A stretch of 64,000 nucleotides of DNA from an uncultured Bacillota bacterium (GCA_900551705.1 URWY01000004.1:3355-67354); one strand, 5' to 3'. Positions 1 through 8,710 are shown, counted from the first letter of the stretch. A program made the numbers and translations. The notes: generated by a model not told the origin, from the letters alone.

Positions 1-1420
1 TGCGCATTTTGCGTTGTGCTTCAACAGGCATTGTTGTGATTTTTGAGTTAATACCTTCGTTTACAAGTGAACTCAAACTCTTGCCAAACATATTCGTTTC
101 CCAAATTGCTTTTGGATTTTGTTCAAATTCATCAAGAAGATATTTTACAAGTTCTTCACTTTGTGCTTGTGAGCCAACGATTGGATTAACTTCAGTTTCA
201 ATATCAACGCTCATAATATGCAAACTTGGAGCAGATGCTTTAAGTTTTACGCCGAATTTTGAACCTTGTTTTACAATTTGTGGATCTTCCAAACTCATAT
301 CTTCCACAGATGGCATAACTACGCCGTAGCCTTTTTCTTTAACTTCTTCGAGTGCGACTTTGATTTTGTCGTATTCCTTTTTAGCGTAAGCAAGTTGCTT
401 GATATATGATATCAAGTGGAAATCGTCTTGAATTTCTGTTCCACATTGTTCTGATAAAACGCGATAGAAAAGTTGTGGTTTAGGCGTGATTTCAAAATAG
501 ATTTTACCTTCGCCCATTTTGATTGTTGACACAACAACAGGCTCGAAATCTTCATTTTCTAAGAATGCAACATTTGTTCTATCAATTTGGCCAATCTTAT
601 TTGCTTCTTGTCCAAACTTTTCAATTTCAGAAATAATGCTTGTGATAATTGGGTGTTCAAAAGGCAATACTTGAAGCCATTCTGGCATTTTTACGCTCAA
701 AGTTTTGATTGGGAATTCTAAAAGAATTTTTTCAAAAATTTCTTCAACATCTTTTTCAGAAAGTTTTGCAACATCTTTCGTTATAACTGGAATCTGATAT
801 TTTGCGTAAAGCGAATTTGCAAGTTTTTTTGTTTCTTCGGCATTAGGCTTTTTGGTATTCAAAACGATAACAAAAGGCTTTTTTTGTGCTGCAAGTTCTT
901 TCACAACTCTTTCTTCTGCTTGGACATAACTGCTTCTTGGAATGTCTGTGATTGAGCCGTCCGTTGTCATGACAATGCCGATTGTTGAATGTTCTTCAAT
1001 AACCTTTTTTGTTCCCAGTTCCGCCGCCTCTTCAAAAGGAATATCTTCTTCTGTCCAAGGCGTTTTAACAAGTCTTGGTTTTTCTCCTTCTTCATGTCCG
1101 AGTGCGCCATCAACAAGATAGCCCACGCAGTCAATCATTCTAACATTCATTTCAACTTTTTCGTCAAGATTAATTTTAACCGCTTCGTTTGGAATAAATC
1201 TTGGTTGAGTTGTCATGATTGTTTTTCCGTCTGCGCTTTGTGGCAGTTCGTCAATTGTTCTTTCTTTACTGTTGATATCCTTAATATTTGGAACAACTAA
1301 ACTTTGCATAAAGTTTGTTATAAAGGTAGATTTTCCGCAACGAACCGGACCAACAACGCCCACATAAATATCGCCGCCAGTGCGTTTGGCAATATCTTCA
1401 TATAGACTGTAATTTTCCAT
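1..1420 (-). CDS. spoIVA: Stage IV sporulation protein A (SpoIVA), 3' end cut by window edge
   Basis: ATPase that polymerises on the forespore surface as the basement layer of the spore coat. The minus-strand frame from the ATG at 1418-1420 stays open to base 1 (about 473 codons; the family has about 490, so only the last few residues are missing). The N-terminus reads MENYSLYEDIAKRTGGDIYV, followed by the P-loop GPVRCGKSTF and a TRAFAC-type GTPase-like fold with MIDCVGYLVDGALGHEE. The start has a good ribosome binding site (GGAGG, 1428-1432 on the complement). A sigma-E-type promoter lies just upstream, as expected for a mother-cell gene. Identity is secure from the long colinear match to the family. 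Confidence 0.95.
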   Translation of the reverse strand, partial: MENYSLYEDIAKRTGGDIYVGVVGPVRCGKSTFITNFMQSLVVPNIKDINSKERTIDELPQSADGKTIMTTQPRFIPNEAVKINLDEKVEMNVRMIDCVGYLVDGALGHEEGEKPRLVKTPWTEEDIPFEEAAELGTKKVIEEHSTIGIVMTTDGSITDIPRSSYVQAEERVVKELAAQKKPFVIVLNTKKPNAEETKKLANSLYAKYQIPVITKDVAKLSEKDVEEIFEKILLEFPIKTLSVKMPEWLQVLPFEHPIITSIISEIEKFGQEANKIGQIDRTNVAFLENEDFEPVVVSTIKMGEGKIYFEITPKPQLFYRVLSEQCGTEIQDDFHLISYIKQLAYAKKEYDKIKVALEEVKEKGYGVVMPSVEDMSLEDPQIVKQGSKFGVKLKASAPSLHIMSVDIETEVNPIVGSQAQSEELVKYLLDEFEQNPKAIWETNMFGKSLSSLVNEGINSKITTMPVEAQRKMR

Positions 1421-1442
1421 AAAAAACCTCCATAGATGTTAT

Positions 1443-1471
1443 AATCTATGAAGGAAAGTTAGCGAATATTC
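1443..1471 (-). promoter_or_regulatory. Sigma-E-type promoter of spoIVA
   Basis: On the minus strand: -35 GAATATT (1465-1471), 14-bp spacer, -10 CATAGATT (1443-1450), close to the sigma-E consensus (-10 CATACAAT). The -10 lies in a 7-bp inverted repeat CATAGAT/ATCTATG (1431-1437 and 1444-1450), which could be an operator or leader hairpin. Assigned by motif only. Confidence 0.7.
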
Positions 1472-1492
1472 GTTTTTTGTGTCTTATTTTTC

Positions 1493-2284
1493 TTAGCCCC
1501 AAACTGAAATTGCAAGTTCTTCAATCGCTTGAATATCTAACGAAAATTCAATTTTTGTAAATGGCATATTTTCGCCATAATCAATGCTATCGTCCATTTT
1601 GATGAGCACTTTGTTATCGGCGTTGAGTTTGAAGATTGAAACTTTTGGTGTTTCTTCTCCATTATATTCATTTTTTGTAAGTGTTATGTCTGCAAGCGTT
1701 GTGACATCGCCTTCGGCAGTGCCGAAATAATACCAGTCGCCAAACTTAACAAATTTTGAAGCGTCAAATTCTGGCAAACTTTCAAACAAATTGAACTCGC
1801 TTGAAATTGGATATGGAACGCCATTTTTTTCATACTCTGTTGTTTTTGCCAAAAACTCTGCTCTGTTAGCGTCAGTCAACAAAACTTCTTCGCCACTAGC
1901 ATTTTTAAAGTAAAATTTGATATTAAATCTAACTCTCAAATAAAATGGGACTGTGTTTTCTTTAGCGCTGAGAGTTGGATTGGCAAGCGAATAGACCATG
2001 CTTGACATAACATTTGTTTCTTCAAGTGGTTTTAATTCAACTTCGCCGCTAGTTTTTTCAACAAGATATGCAAGTTTTAAATTTGAGTTTGAAGGGGTTG
2101 AGTTTTCTTCATATAAACCTGCATAGTCAATTTTTATACCTTCAACAAATTCCAAACTACCTTCCGCTTTTCTTGTGGCAACAAACCAAGCGCCTGAGAA
2201 ATATGTTGCAATAAGAGCAATAAGCAAACATGCCAAAATTGCAATAGTTATTATGATTGCTTTTCTTTGTCTTTTACTTTGCAT
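1493..2284 (-). CDS. TasA/camelysin-like exported protein (paralog 1)
   Basis: Predicted secreted or membrane-anchored beta-sandwich protein of 263 aa. A short basic N-terminus (QSKRQRK) precedes one hydrophobic segment (about residues 10-32), then GAWFVATRKAEGSLEFVEGI, the pattern of SipW-dependent TasA/camelysin proteins (small residue, aromatic, then a glycine strand). The ATG at 2284 is preferred over the upstream TTG because GGGGGTG sits just before it. A second copy of the family is at 47043-47801: both share the LEF-GI-IDY motif, the block NP-LS-KENT, and an ending rich in IQAI/EAIQ and tryptophan. No sipW gene is visible nearby. A role in the surface or biofilm matrix is inferred from the family. 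Confidence 0.55.
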   Translation of the reverse strand: MQSKRQRKAIIITIAILACLLIALIATYFSGAWFVATRKAEGSLEFVEGIKIDYAGLYEENSTPSNSNLKLAYLVEKTSGEVELKPLEETNVMSSMVYSLANPTLSAKENTVPFYLRVRFNIKFYFKNASGEEVLLTDANRAEFLAKTTEYEKNGVPYPISSEFNLFESLPEFDASKFVKFGDWYYFGTAEGDVTTLADITLTKNEYNGEETPKVSIFKLNADNKVLIKMDDSIDYGENMPFTKIEFSLDIQAIEELAISVWG

Positions 2285-2313
2285 AAACACCCCCAAGTTA
2301 AATTATTAACTTT

Positions 2314-2341
2314 ATTTTAGCAAAAAATTATGTGAATGCAA
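2314..2341 (-). promoter_or_regulatory. Sigma-A-type promoter for the TasA-like gene
   Basis: Minus strand: -35 TTGCAT (2336-2341), 16-bp spacer ending in TGC, -10 TAAAAT (2314-2319), i.e. an extended -10. It lies in the gap upstream of the 2284 start. Confidence 0.5.
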
Positions 2342-2360
2342 AATATTTAAACTATTTTAA

Positions 2361-2855
2361 TTAATTATAAAAGCCAATTATTTTTATAAACCGAGCATCT
2401 TTTAGGTTATATGTGGACAATCTGCGGTTAAGTGCGTCGTAGGTATGTGCACAAACAAACATATCAAAAGGCAAGCCCACGCTTTCAATTTTTGTTATAA
2501 CGAGCGTATGCGTGTAAATCCCGTTTGTTTTTATTTGCACCAAGTCACCGAGTTCTAAATCTTTTAAATTTGCAATTTTGCCAACTGGGCCTTTTGAAAT
2601 TTCATTTCTAAGTAAAAAGTTTTGAAGATATTCAACTGATGTCCAACTTGGCGAGCGGTCAAACGCTGAATTATAAAACCAACCAAGTGGATAATTATAG
2701 TTCATAATATTGCAACCTGCAAAAACACTTTGTGAAGCAAAGTTTGTGCAGTCGCCGCCTAAATCTTCAAAATCATAATATTTTGGATTTCTTCTTTTTG
2801 CCCAAGTTAGCGCATATTCTACACAGTTTGGCCTGTTATATTTTTCTAAAATCAT
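2361..2855 (-). CDS. Putative amidase-domain protein (Amidase_6 type)
   Basis: 164 aa, no signal peptide. GGDCTNFASQ (about residues 33-42) gives a catalytic-type cysteine, and later histidines (IYTHTLVI and CAHTYDALNRRLSTY) resemble the NlpC/P60-like 'putative amidase domain' often found in Clostridia, where it is thought to act on cell-wall peptides or spore material. The whole protein is the domain alone. The start ATG at 2855 has no ribosome binding site, but TACAAT at 2862-2867 (minus) ends 6 nt before it, so the transcript may be leaderless. Substrate unknown. Confidence 0.65.
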   Translation of the reverse strand: MILEKYNRPNCVEYALTWAKRRNPKYYDFEDLGGDCTNFASQSVFAGCNIMNYNYPLGWFYNSAFDRSPSWTSVEYLQNFLLRNEISKGPVGKIANLKDLELGDLVQIKTNGIYTHTLVITKIESVGLPFDMFVCAHTYDALNRRLSTYNLKDARFIKIIGFYN

Positions 2856-2908
2856 ATAACTATTGTATTTTTAATTTCTTATTATTGCCATAAAAAAAGA
2901 CTTATCTT

Positions 2909-3274
2909 TTAAGCCTTTTTTCTTTTCTTCAATTTTATTTTTGCCAATTTGTTTTTATTGTCGCCCCACAACTTTTCAAGGTTGTAATAATTTCTTTTTT
3001 CTTCAATGAAAAGTTCAACTATATATTTACCTAAATCTAGAATTATCCATTCACCTGGAAATTCTCCTTCCATAGCGATTTCTTGTTGAAATTCTTTTTC
3101 AAACTCTTCTTTAATTTGAGCAGCAACTGCTCTTGTGTTTTTTTCGTTAGGAAAAGTTCCAACAATAATTTTGGTCATGATAGGACTTTTAGATGTTAAA
3201 TCTAAAACTTCAATATTTTTAATTTTGTTTTCGCAAAGTATTTGCGAAATTACTTCAAATCTACTTTCGTCCAT
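2909..3274 (-). CDS. rsfS: Ribosomal silencing factor RsfS (Iojap family)
   Basis: Binds uL14 on the large ribosomal subunit and blocks subunit joining when nutrients are scarce. 121 aa from the ATG at 3274. Family landmarks: EVLDLTSKSPIMTKIIVGTF, GEWIILDLGKYIVELF and the ending RNYYNLEKLW, matching the W-x-x-x-D-x-G...R-x-Y-x-L-E-x-x-W signature. A longer frame reaches back to a TTG at 3319, but that has no ribosome binding site and adds residues outside the family's N-terminus; the ATG has a weak purine-rich site (AAAGAGAAAAGAG). The C-terminal tail is lysine-rich. It follows rsmA and is probably co-transcribed with tatD-rsmA. Confidence 0.88.
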   Translation of the reverse strand: MDESRFEVISQILCENKIKNIEVLDLTSKSPIMTKIIVGTFPNEKNTRAVAAQIKEEFEKEFQQEIAMEGEFPGEWIILDLGKYIVELFIEEKRNYYNLEKLWGDNKNKLAKIKLKKRKKA

Positions 3275-3326
3275 CTCTTTTCTCTTTATAAATATATAAT
3301 ATGCAACATTTTTTGTCAAATAAATA

Positions 3327-4130
3327 TTAAAATTTCAATTCTGTCGTTAAATTTTTATAATCTTCAAGTGTTAACTCTTCCGCTCTTGCCATTTCGTTTA
3401 TATTTAATTTTTGCAAGACTTTAACGACTTCATCTCTTGAAATATTTAGATTTTTAGTTAAATTGTTAACAAGTGTTTTTCTTCTCATTGCAAAAGAACT
3501 ATTGACAACTTTTGAAAATTTGTTAACAAAATTTTTATCAACATCAAGTTGTTTCCTATCTAACCTAATAACTGCTGAGTCGACATTTGGCATAGGATAG
3601 AACATTTTCCTTGACACATTTCTTGTGATTTGTTGATTGCAATAAAAGTTTATCATAACTGATGGAATGCCATAGTTGTCATCACCAGCCTTGGCACAGA
3701 AACGCTCCGCAACTTCTTTCTGAACCATAACGGTTATTGATTTACATCTTTGAGTTTGTTCCAAAAATTTGAATATTAATGGCGATGTTATATAGTATGG
3801 CAAATTTGCAACAAGTTTATAATCGCCTTCAAAATTCTTTTCAATTTCATCAATTTGCAATTTCAAAGCATCATCAATAATGATTTGTAAATTATTAAAA
3901 TTTGAAGCAAGTTCGTTTAAATGTTCTGTTAAAGTTTTGTCAATTTCATAAGAAACAACCTTTTTGGCTTTAAGTGCGAGTTGTTCTGTTAACGCTCCGC
4001 CGCCTGCTCCAATTTCTAAAACATCATCTTCTTTTGTGATTTGCGCATCACTGACTATTGCAGCAAGCAGATTTCTGTCAGACAAAAAATTCTGACCAAA
4101 CTTTTTGTTAAATTTATGATTTTCTAGCAT
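3327..4130 (-). CDS. rsmA: 16S rRNA dimethyladenosine transferase RsmA/KsgA
   Basis: Dimethylates the two adjacent adenines in helix 45 of 16S rRNA using S-adenosylmethionine. 267 aa, normal length. Visible: KKFGQNFLSD at the N-terminus, the AdoMet motif LEIGAGGGALT (about 39-49), acidic YEIDKTL, and catalytic motif NLPYYITSPL (motif IV, N-L-P-Y). C-terminal helical domain includes FAMRRKTLVNNL. Start ATG (4128-4130) overlaps the tatD stop by 7 nt, so the two are translationally coupled; the tatD-rsmA order is common in Bacillota. Confidence 0.96.
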   Translation of the reverse strand: MLENHKFNKKFGQNFLSDRNLLAAIVSDAQITKEDDVLEIGAGGGALTEQLALKAKKVVSYEIDKTLTEHLNELASNFNNLQIIIDDALKLQIDEIEKNFEGDYKLVANLPYYITSPLIFKFLEQTQRCKSITVMVQKEVAERFCAKAGDDNYGIPSVMINFYCNQQITRNVSRKMFYPMPNVDSAVIRLDRKQLDVDKNFVNKFSKVVNSSFAMRRKTLVNNLTKNLNISRDEVVKVLQKLNINEMARAEELTLEDYKNLTTELKF

Positions 4131-4957
4131 GGTAACCTTCCAAATAATTTGCGAGCATTCGCTGTTGTTTTTTCTTCAACTTCTTTATAATCCAAATCTA
4201 ATAAATCTGCAATTTTATCGTTTACAAGCACAACATTTTTAGGTTCATTGATTTGCCCGCGATAAGGTTCTGGGCAAAGATATGGACAGTCTGTTTCAAG
4301 CATCACATTATCAATTCCGCATTGCCTTAAAACTTCTGGAATATTCCTTGCATTTTTAAATGTCACTGAACCACCAACAGAAATGTAAAAGCCCAATTTA
4401 AAATATTCTCTTGCTATTTCAGCGCTGCCAGAAAAACAATGTATAAGCCCTTTTTGTGGCAAAATAGCAGCATATTCTTTTATAATTTCAAGCGTGTCTT
4501 GCGTGGCATCACGGCTATGCACAACAATTGGCAAATTCATTCTGCTTGCAAGTTTGATTTGCTTAATAAAAATATCTTTTTGAACTTTTATAACTTCGTC
4601 TTCCGTTATATTCTGATATTGTGGATAACTTTGCTTAATATATGCAATTTGAGTTTCCATATCGTGATAATCAAGACCAATTTCGCCAACGCCTATCACT
4701 TTTGGATTGTCCTTTTCAGCATAAATCATATTTTCAACTTTTTCATCATATTCAAAAAGCGCTTGTGGGTGAATTCCAAGTGTAGCGTAAACATTTTCAA
4801 ACTTTTTGGCAAGAGCTAATGTATCGTTAATTGAATCTATATCACAAGTGGCGTTAACAATATATTTAACGCCAGCTTCGCTTGCTCTTTTAACAACATT
4901 TTCAACATCGTCTTTCAATTTATCATCATCAATATGTGCATGTATATCTATTAACAT
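4124..4957 (-). CDS. tatD: TatD-family metal-dependent DNase
   Basis: Metal-dependent hydrolase with DNase activity in the family. 277 aa from the ATG at 4957, which gives the canonical N-terminus MLIDIHAHIDD (metal ligands HxH). Other ligands: GEIGLDYH (Glu), VVHSRDA (His), LIHCFSGS (His) and LETDCPYLCP (Asp). An in-frame extension back to 5149 is rejected because it runs through the sigH promoter and start. No ribosome binding site; a -10 element ends 7 nt before the ATG (leaderless candidate). Divergent from sigH. Confidence 0.93.
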   Translation of the reverse strand: MLIDIHAHIDDDKLKDDVENVVKRASEAGVKYIVNATCDIDSINDTLALAKKFENVYATLGIHPQALFEYDEKVENMIYAEKDNPKVIGVGEIGLDYHDMETQIAYIKQSYPQYQNITEDEVIKVQKDIFIKQIKLASRMNLPIVVHSRDATQDTLEIIKEYAAILPQKGLIHCFSGSAEIAREYFKLGFYISVGGSVTFKNARNIPEVLRQCGIDNVMLETDCPYLCPEPYRGQINEPKNVVLVNDKIADLLDLDYKEVEEKTTANARKLFGRLPC

Positions 4958-4964
4958 AACTTTT

Positions 4965-4992
4965 ATTATATAAAATAAATCTATTTTGTCTA
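4965..4992 (-). promoter_or_regulatory. tatD promoter, leaderless layout
   Basis: Minus strand: -35 TAGACA (4987-4992), 16-bp spacer, -10 TATAAT (4965-4970). The -10 ends 7 nt before the tatD ATG. Confidence 0.6.
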
Positions 4993-5000
4993 GCAAAAAG

Positions 5001-5029
5001 TTGACTTTTGACGAATTTGAATATAAAAT
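5001..5029 (+). promoter_or_regulatory. sigH promoter with 0A-box core in the spacer
   Basis: -35 TTGACT (5001-5006), 17-bp spacer, -10 TAAAAT (5024-5029). The spacer holds TGACGAA (5009-5015), an exact match to the Spo0A-box core TGNCGAA. The sigH ATG is at 5038, 8 nt after the -10, so the transcript would be leaderless. Spo0A control is inferred from the motif. Confidence 0.6.
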
Positions 5030-5037
5030 GCCAATAA

Positions 5038-5646
5038 ATGAGTGAAATATTATCAGATAATGAATTAATAAGCGGTGCAAGAAATGGCAATAATGAATAT
5101 ATTGACATCTTGTTTGCACGCTACAAACCTCTTGCAAAAAAGATTTCAAGGAGATATTTTCTTGCTGGTGGAGATCAGGACGACACTTTTCAGGAAGCGA
5201 TGATTGGCTTATTTAAAGGCTTTCAAAGTTATAAAATTTCTTCCAATTCAGACTTTAAAAGTTTTGCCACTCTTTGCATAACAAGGCAAATTCAAAGTGC
5301 TATAAAAAGTGCAAACAGGTTGAAAAATAAAATGCTGACCGAAGCAATAAGTTTGAACAATCAAGGTGCTTTCGAGTATGCAGACGATTTAGACGGCGAA
5401 GAATATAGTTTTGTTTTGCCTTCAAACTTACCAGACGCAGAAAACACTTTAATTTCAAAAGAAAATGTTGATGAAATGCTTAAACAAATTAATGAGAATT
5501 TAAGCACTCTTGAAAAACAAGTTTTACATTGCTATTTGGAAGGCAAATCATACAAAGAAATTGCTATTGCAATTGATAAATCAATAAAGAGTGTTGAAAA
5601 TGCGCTCACAAGGATAAAATGCAAACTCGCTTTTATAAAAAAGTAG
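5038..5646 (+). CDS. sigH: RNA polymerase sigma factor SigH (Spo0H-like)
   Basis: Sigma-70 family factor for the transition to stationary phase and early sporulation. 202 aa. Region 2: RRYFLAGGDQDDTFQEAMIG, then SFATLCITRQIQSAIKSANR, closely matching SigH (YFLxGxDxxDxxQEGMIG; SFxxFAELCITRQIxTAIK). Region 4: LSTLEKQVLHCYLEGKSYKE, then AIAIDKSIKSVENALTRIKC, the recognition helix-turn-helix. No Shine-Dalgarno sequence precedes the ATG; the promoter lies directly against it. Divergent from tatD with 80 bp between starts. Paralog of the housekeeping SigA at 43593. Confidence 0.9.
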   Translation: MSEILSDNELISGARNGNNEYIDILFARYKPLAKKISRRYFLAGGDQDDTFQEAMIGLFKGFQSYKISSNSDFKSFATLCITRQIQSAIKSANRLKNKMLTEAISLNNQGAFEYADDLDGEEYSFVLPSNLPDAENTLISKENVDEMLKQINENLSTLEKQVLHCYLEGKSYKEIAIAIDKSIKSVENALTRIKCKLAFIKK

Positions 5647-5733
5647 CGAAAATTAACATTTTATTGTTTGGAAATTCGAATTTTATATTGTATAATGTCA
5701 AAGCAAATTATAAAATTAACTTAGGAGTTTATT

Positions 5734-7635
5734 GTGAAAAAAAGATTTTTTGGAGTATTAGCAATTATATTAAGCGTTTGCTTTATGTTCGCTGGTTGCG
5801 GGCTTTTGGAAACAGACTTAAACAAGGAGTATGACCAAACCGCTATCGTGGTTGATGGGACTATCATAACAAAGAAAGACATTAAAAATGCTTATGATTC
5901 ATATTTTTCAAGTTATTACAATTCTTATAAAGACCAAGCATTTGATAAAATGATTGAAGACTTAATCACAGAGAGATTGTTGCTCAACAAAGCAAATGCA
6001 ATGATTGCAAATGGTGAAATTGTTTTAACCCCAACAGAAAAGAATTATATCTACGATCAAACATTCAAAGCAATTTTAAATAACCTTGAAAATTTTGAAA
6101 CAGATGCTAAAAAACTTCTTGGTTTACCAACTGATGAAGAAAATTCCGACACTGATTCTCAATATGTTTACACAAAATATACACCAAATGCAAAAGTCGT
6201 ATATAATGAAGCAACTGGCAAATATGAAATTAAAATAAGTTTGAAATATCTCGTTTGCAAAGTTAATGAAGATGGCGAAAACGAATATGAATATGTGGAC
6301 TCTGCTGAATATTCAACATACACAGAACCAGAAACACTTTTAGATTTTTCTAGTTTTGTTTATAAAAAGTTAAACAGTGAAAATGCACAAGAAAAAATTG
6401 TTGCACAAGAAGCATATAGGCTCTATATTGCAAGACTTTTGAAAAATGAAAAAGACAAAGGATTATCAACAGACGAAAAAAGCGTTTTTGAAAGAGAGCT
6501 TTCAAGAATTTATGAAATTATTTATAAAAACTTTGTAACAACAAAACTTTATCAACACACAGCAAAAGATATTAAAATCACAGAACAACAACTTTTAAAT
6601 TACTACATTTCAAAAGTTGTTGAAAACTACGAAAGATATCAAGAAGACAAAGAATTGTTTGCAAAAGAAGTTATGAAAAGCATTCGCGAAGCAAACCTTT
6701 ATGGTTCATATGGTTCAAAGAGTTTCAGCATTGGAGATATATACTATGTTCCAGATATTGATGAAACATACTTCATGGTTTACCACATCATAGTTAAATT
6801 TACAGATGAACAAGTTGACAGAATTAATGAAGCATATAAAGCATGGAAAGACGGAACAACAAGTGAAGCAGATTACAATAAAGTTCTAGAAGAAGAAAAA
6901 TCAAAAATCAGGCTTAATGAAAGAGATGAAGAAGGAACAATTATTGTTAAGTCGACAGATGAAAATGCAAAAACTTTCGACCAAATGCTTGACGAATTAA
7001 AAGCGGACCTTGCAGAAGCAACAACAGCAGATAAAAAGGGCGATATCTTTAATAAATACATTTATAAGTATTCAACTGATTCTGGTTCACTTCAAATTCA
7101 AAAAGACTATTTCGGTGGCGAACACACTAACTGGTATGGTTATATTGTTGGAACAGATAACAAAGGTTCTTATTTAGACGAATTTGTTAAACAAGCAAGA
7201 GATTTGTATAATAATGGAGCAGGACAACTTGGTGACATTTCAGATAAATTCTATATGGAAAGTTGGTCAAACGAAACATTAAAAGATGAAAATGGAAATG
7301 TTGTTAAAGATGAAAACGAAAAAGAAATCAAAGTTGATAAATTCTCTTATGGCGGTTTCGATGTTATGATGTATGCTGGTGCAATTTCAAATCCATTTGA
7401 AAGTTTTGATAGTAAAAACTTCTCAGTTGAAGCACTTGGCGACAATGCATTAAAAATACTTTCAGAAAAAAGACTTGGACTTTGCGGAAATAAAACATTG
7501 TTTGATTTAACTTATGAAGGAATTTACTCAAATGTTTACAACAATAAAATAACAGAGCTTAAAAAAGAATTAAACTCTTCTGCAAATGTTGTTAAATATG
7601 AAAAAGTTTATTCTGACCTTAACCCACTTGCATAA
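5734..7635 (+). CDS. Large lipoprotein with SurA/PrsA-like N-terminal region
   Basis: 633 aa. Starts with GTG after TTAGGAG (5721-5727). Type II signal peptide with lipobox FAGC (Cys about residue 22), so probably a lipidated surface protein. AIVVDGTIITKKDIKNAYDS followed by MIEDLITERLLLNKA resembles the SurA_N/trigger-factor-like chaperone region of PrsA foldases. The rest is acidic, lysine-rich and helical. I do not see a convincing parvulin PPIase domain, though the stretch 'SIGDIYYVPDIDETYFMVYH' followed by IIVKF may be a degenerate one. Folding of exported proteins is inferred. Single-gene unit with a bidirectional terminator downstream. Confidence 0.6.
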   Translation: MKKRFFGVLAIILSVCFMFAGCGLLETDLNKEYDQTAIVVDGTIITKKDIKNAYDSYFSSYYNSYKDQAFDKMIEDLITERLLLNKANAMIANGEIVLTPTEKNYIYDQTFKAILNNLENFETDAKKLLGLPTDEENSDTDSQYVYTKYTPNAKVVYNEATGKYEIKISLKYLVCKVNEDGENEYEYVDSAEYSTYTEPETLLDFSSFVYKKLNSENAQEKIVAQEAYRLYIARLLKNEKDKGLSTDEKSVFERELSRIYEIIYKNFVTTKLYQHTAKDIKITEQQLLNYYISKVVENYERYQEDKELFAKEVMKSIREANLYGSYGSKSFSIGDIYYVPDIDETYFMVYHIIVKFTDEQVDRINEAYKAWKDGTTSEADYNKVLEEEKSKIRLNERDEEGTIIVKSTDENAKTFDQMLDELKADLAEATTADKKGDIFNKYIYKYSTDSGSLQIQKDYFGGEHTNWYGYIVGTDNKGSYLDEFVKQARDLYNNGAGQLGDISDKFYMESWSNETLKDENGNVVKDENEKEIKVDKFSYGGFDVMMYAGAISNPFESFDSKNFSVEALGDNALKILSEKRLGLCGNKTLFDLTYEGIYSNVYNNKITELKKELNSSANVVKYEKVYSDLNPLA

Positions 7636-7640
7636 AAATA

Positions 7641-7668
7641 AAAACACGATTTAAAATCGTGTTTTTTT
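7641..7668. terminator. Bidirectional terminator between convergent genes
   Basis: 11-bp stem AAAACACGATT/AATCGTGTTTT with loop TAA, followed by a T run on both strands. Confidence 0.85.
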
Positions 7669-7671
7669 ATG

Positions 7672-8613
7672 TCATGAAACATTAACTTCTATTGTTTCGC
7701 CATTTTGTGCGTCTTGGTAGGTCAACCAATAACCTAAATCTTGTGGTTTATCTGGGTCAAGTGGCAACCACTGTGCATTTTCCGATAATTCTCTTGGTGG
7801 CGCAATATCAAATTGCCCTGGCACGCCATAACTTATAAATTTGAGTTTCTCATCTTCAAATATCAAGCCAATAACATAATATTCGCCACTATCTTCATAA
7901 TCAACCTTTATCCATTTGGAATTTGGTATCACTTCACAAAGGAATGTTTCTTCTGGATAGCGTTCAAAAAGTGCGTCCAACTGTTCTTTTATTTCTTCAT
8001 AGAAATTAATATTGTCATCGGCAATCACCGCCTTTGCTACTTGTTTTTGCGTTGTTTTTGTTTCCACATTTTGTCTTTCACAACCCGCAAAGAATGCTTC
8101 ACGATATTTACAACAAGCGCATTTATCGCTACCTCCAAGTTCGGCAGATATTGCTCTATCTATCGCTTGATGTTCGTCATCATCATAATCAATATTTGCA
8201 GAATCTAACTTTTGTTCTATCTCTTTTCTAGATAAATCTTTTTCGTCCAATAAATATAAATTTTCCGCAAGTCTGAAATCCATAGTTTTTGGCTTTACGC
8301 CGTTGCTAGCACCAAGTAAAAGCGGTTTTGCAACGCCACCTGACACATTTATCAATGCACAAGTAAATTTGCTTAAATCGCAATCGCATAGCGTGCTAAA
8401 AGAATAAACATTTTGACCCAAATCTTTCAAAGCGCTTTTTGTGACCTTGCCATCTGCTAAAATACCTAATGTTAAAATTCCAACTGGCTTTGCAGAAAAG
8501 TTGTAAAGTCTGATTTTACCGCTTATTTCATTTTCTGTTATTTGTAAATTTAAAACTGCTTTTTCGTTACCACTTTTTAGGCTTGATAAAACAAGTGTTT
8601 GCTGATTACGCAT
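7672..8613 (-). CDS. Conserved hypothetical protein
   Basis: 313 aa, no signal peptide or membrane segment. Two parts can be seen: an N-terminal beta-rich domain (about 1-110, repeated short strands such as AVLNLQITENEISGKIRLYN) and a C-terminal domain (about 195-313) containing FYEEIKEQLDALFERYPEET, then LIPNSKW-like CEVIPNSKWIKVDYEDSGEY, YVIGLIFEDEKLKFISYGVP and a proline/tryptophan-rich end WLPLDPDKPQDLGYWLTYQD. Between them lies a cysteine cluster CACCKYREAFFAGC, possibly metal binding. I recognise the C-terminal pattern from uncharacterised Clostridia proteins but know no function. The start has AAGGTGG upstream. Confidence 0.7.
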   Translation of the reverse strand: MRNQQTLVLSSLKSGNEKAVLNLQITENEISGKIRLYNFSAKPVGILTLGILADGKVTKSALKDLGQNVYSFSTLCDCDLSKFTCALINVSGGVAKPLLLGASNGVKPKTMDFRLAENLYLLDEKDLSRKEIEQKLDSANIDYDDDEHQAIDRAISAELGGSDKCACCKYREAFFAGCERQNVETKTTQKQVAKAVIADDNINFYEEIKEQLDALFERYPEETFLCEVIPNSKWIKVDYEDSGEYYVIGLIFEDEKLKFISYGVPGQFDIAPPRELSENAQWLPLDPDKPQDLGYWLTYQDAQNGETIEVNVS

Positions 8614-8680
8614 ATTTACACCACCTTCAATTTAATTATATATGTTTAAAAATTTTTATTTGACAAGAAATTTGTTTAAT

Positions 8681-8710
8681 AAAAAAGCAATCTGTCGAAA
8701 ATTAGATTGC
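8681..8710 (-). terminator. Terminator of the Spo0A-like gene, with TGTCGAA in its loop
   Basis: Minus-strand stem GCAATCT/AGATTGC (8704-8710 and 8687-8693) followed by six T. The 5' arm contains the gene's last codons. The loop region carries TGTCGAA (8693-8699), matching the 0A-box core; its relevance is doubtful. Confidence 0.7.

Noticed and set aside
4958..5149. N-terminal extension of tatD
   Set aside because: It would cover the sigH promoter and start; the canonical TatD N-terminus begins at 4957.
8693..8699. TGTCGAA at the end of the Spo0A-like gene as an autoregulatory 0A-box
   Set aside because: It lies in the loop of the gene's own terminator, away from any promoter; probably coincidence.
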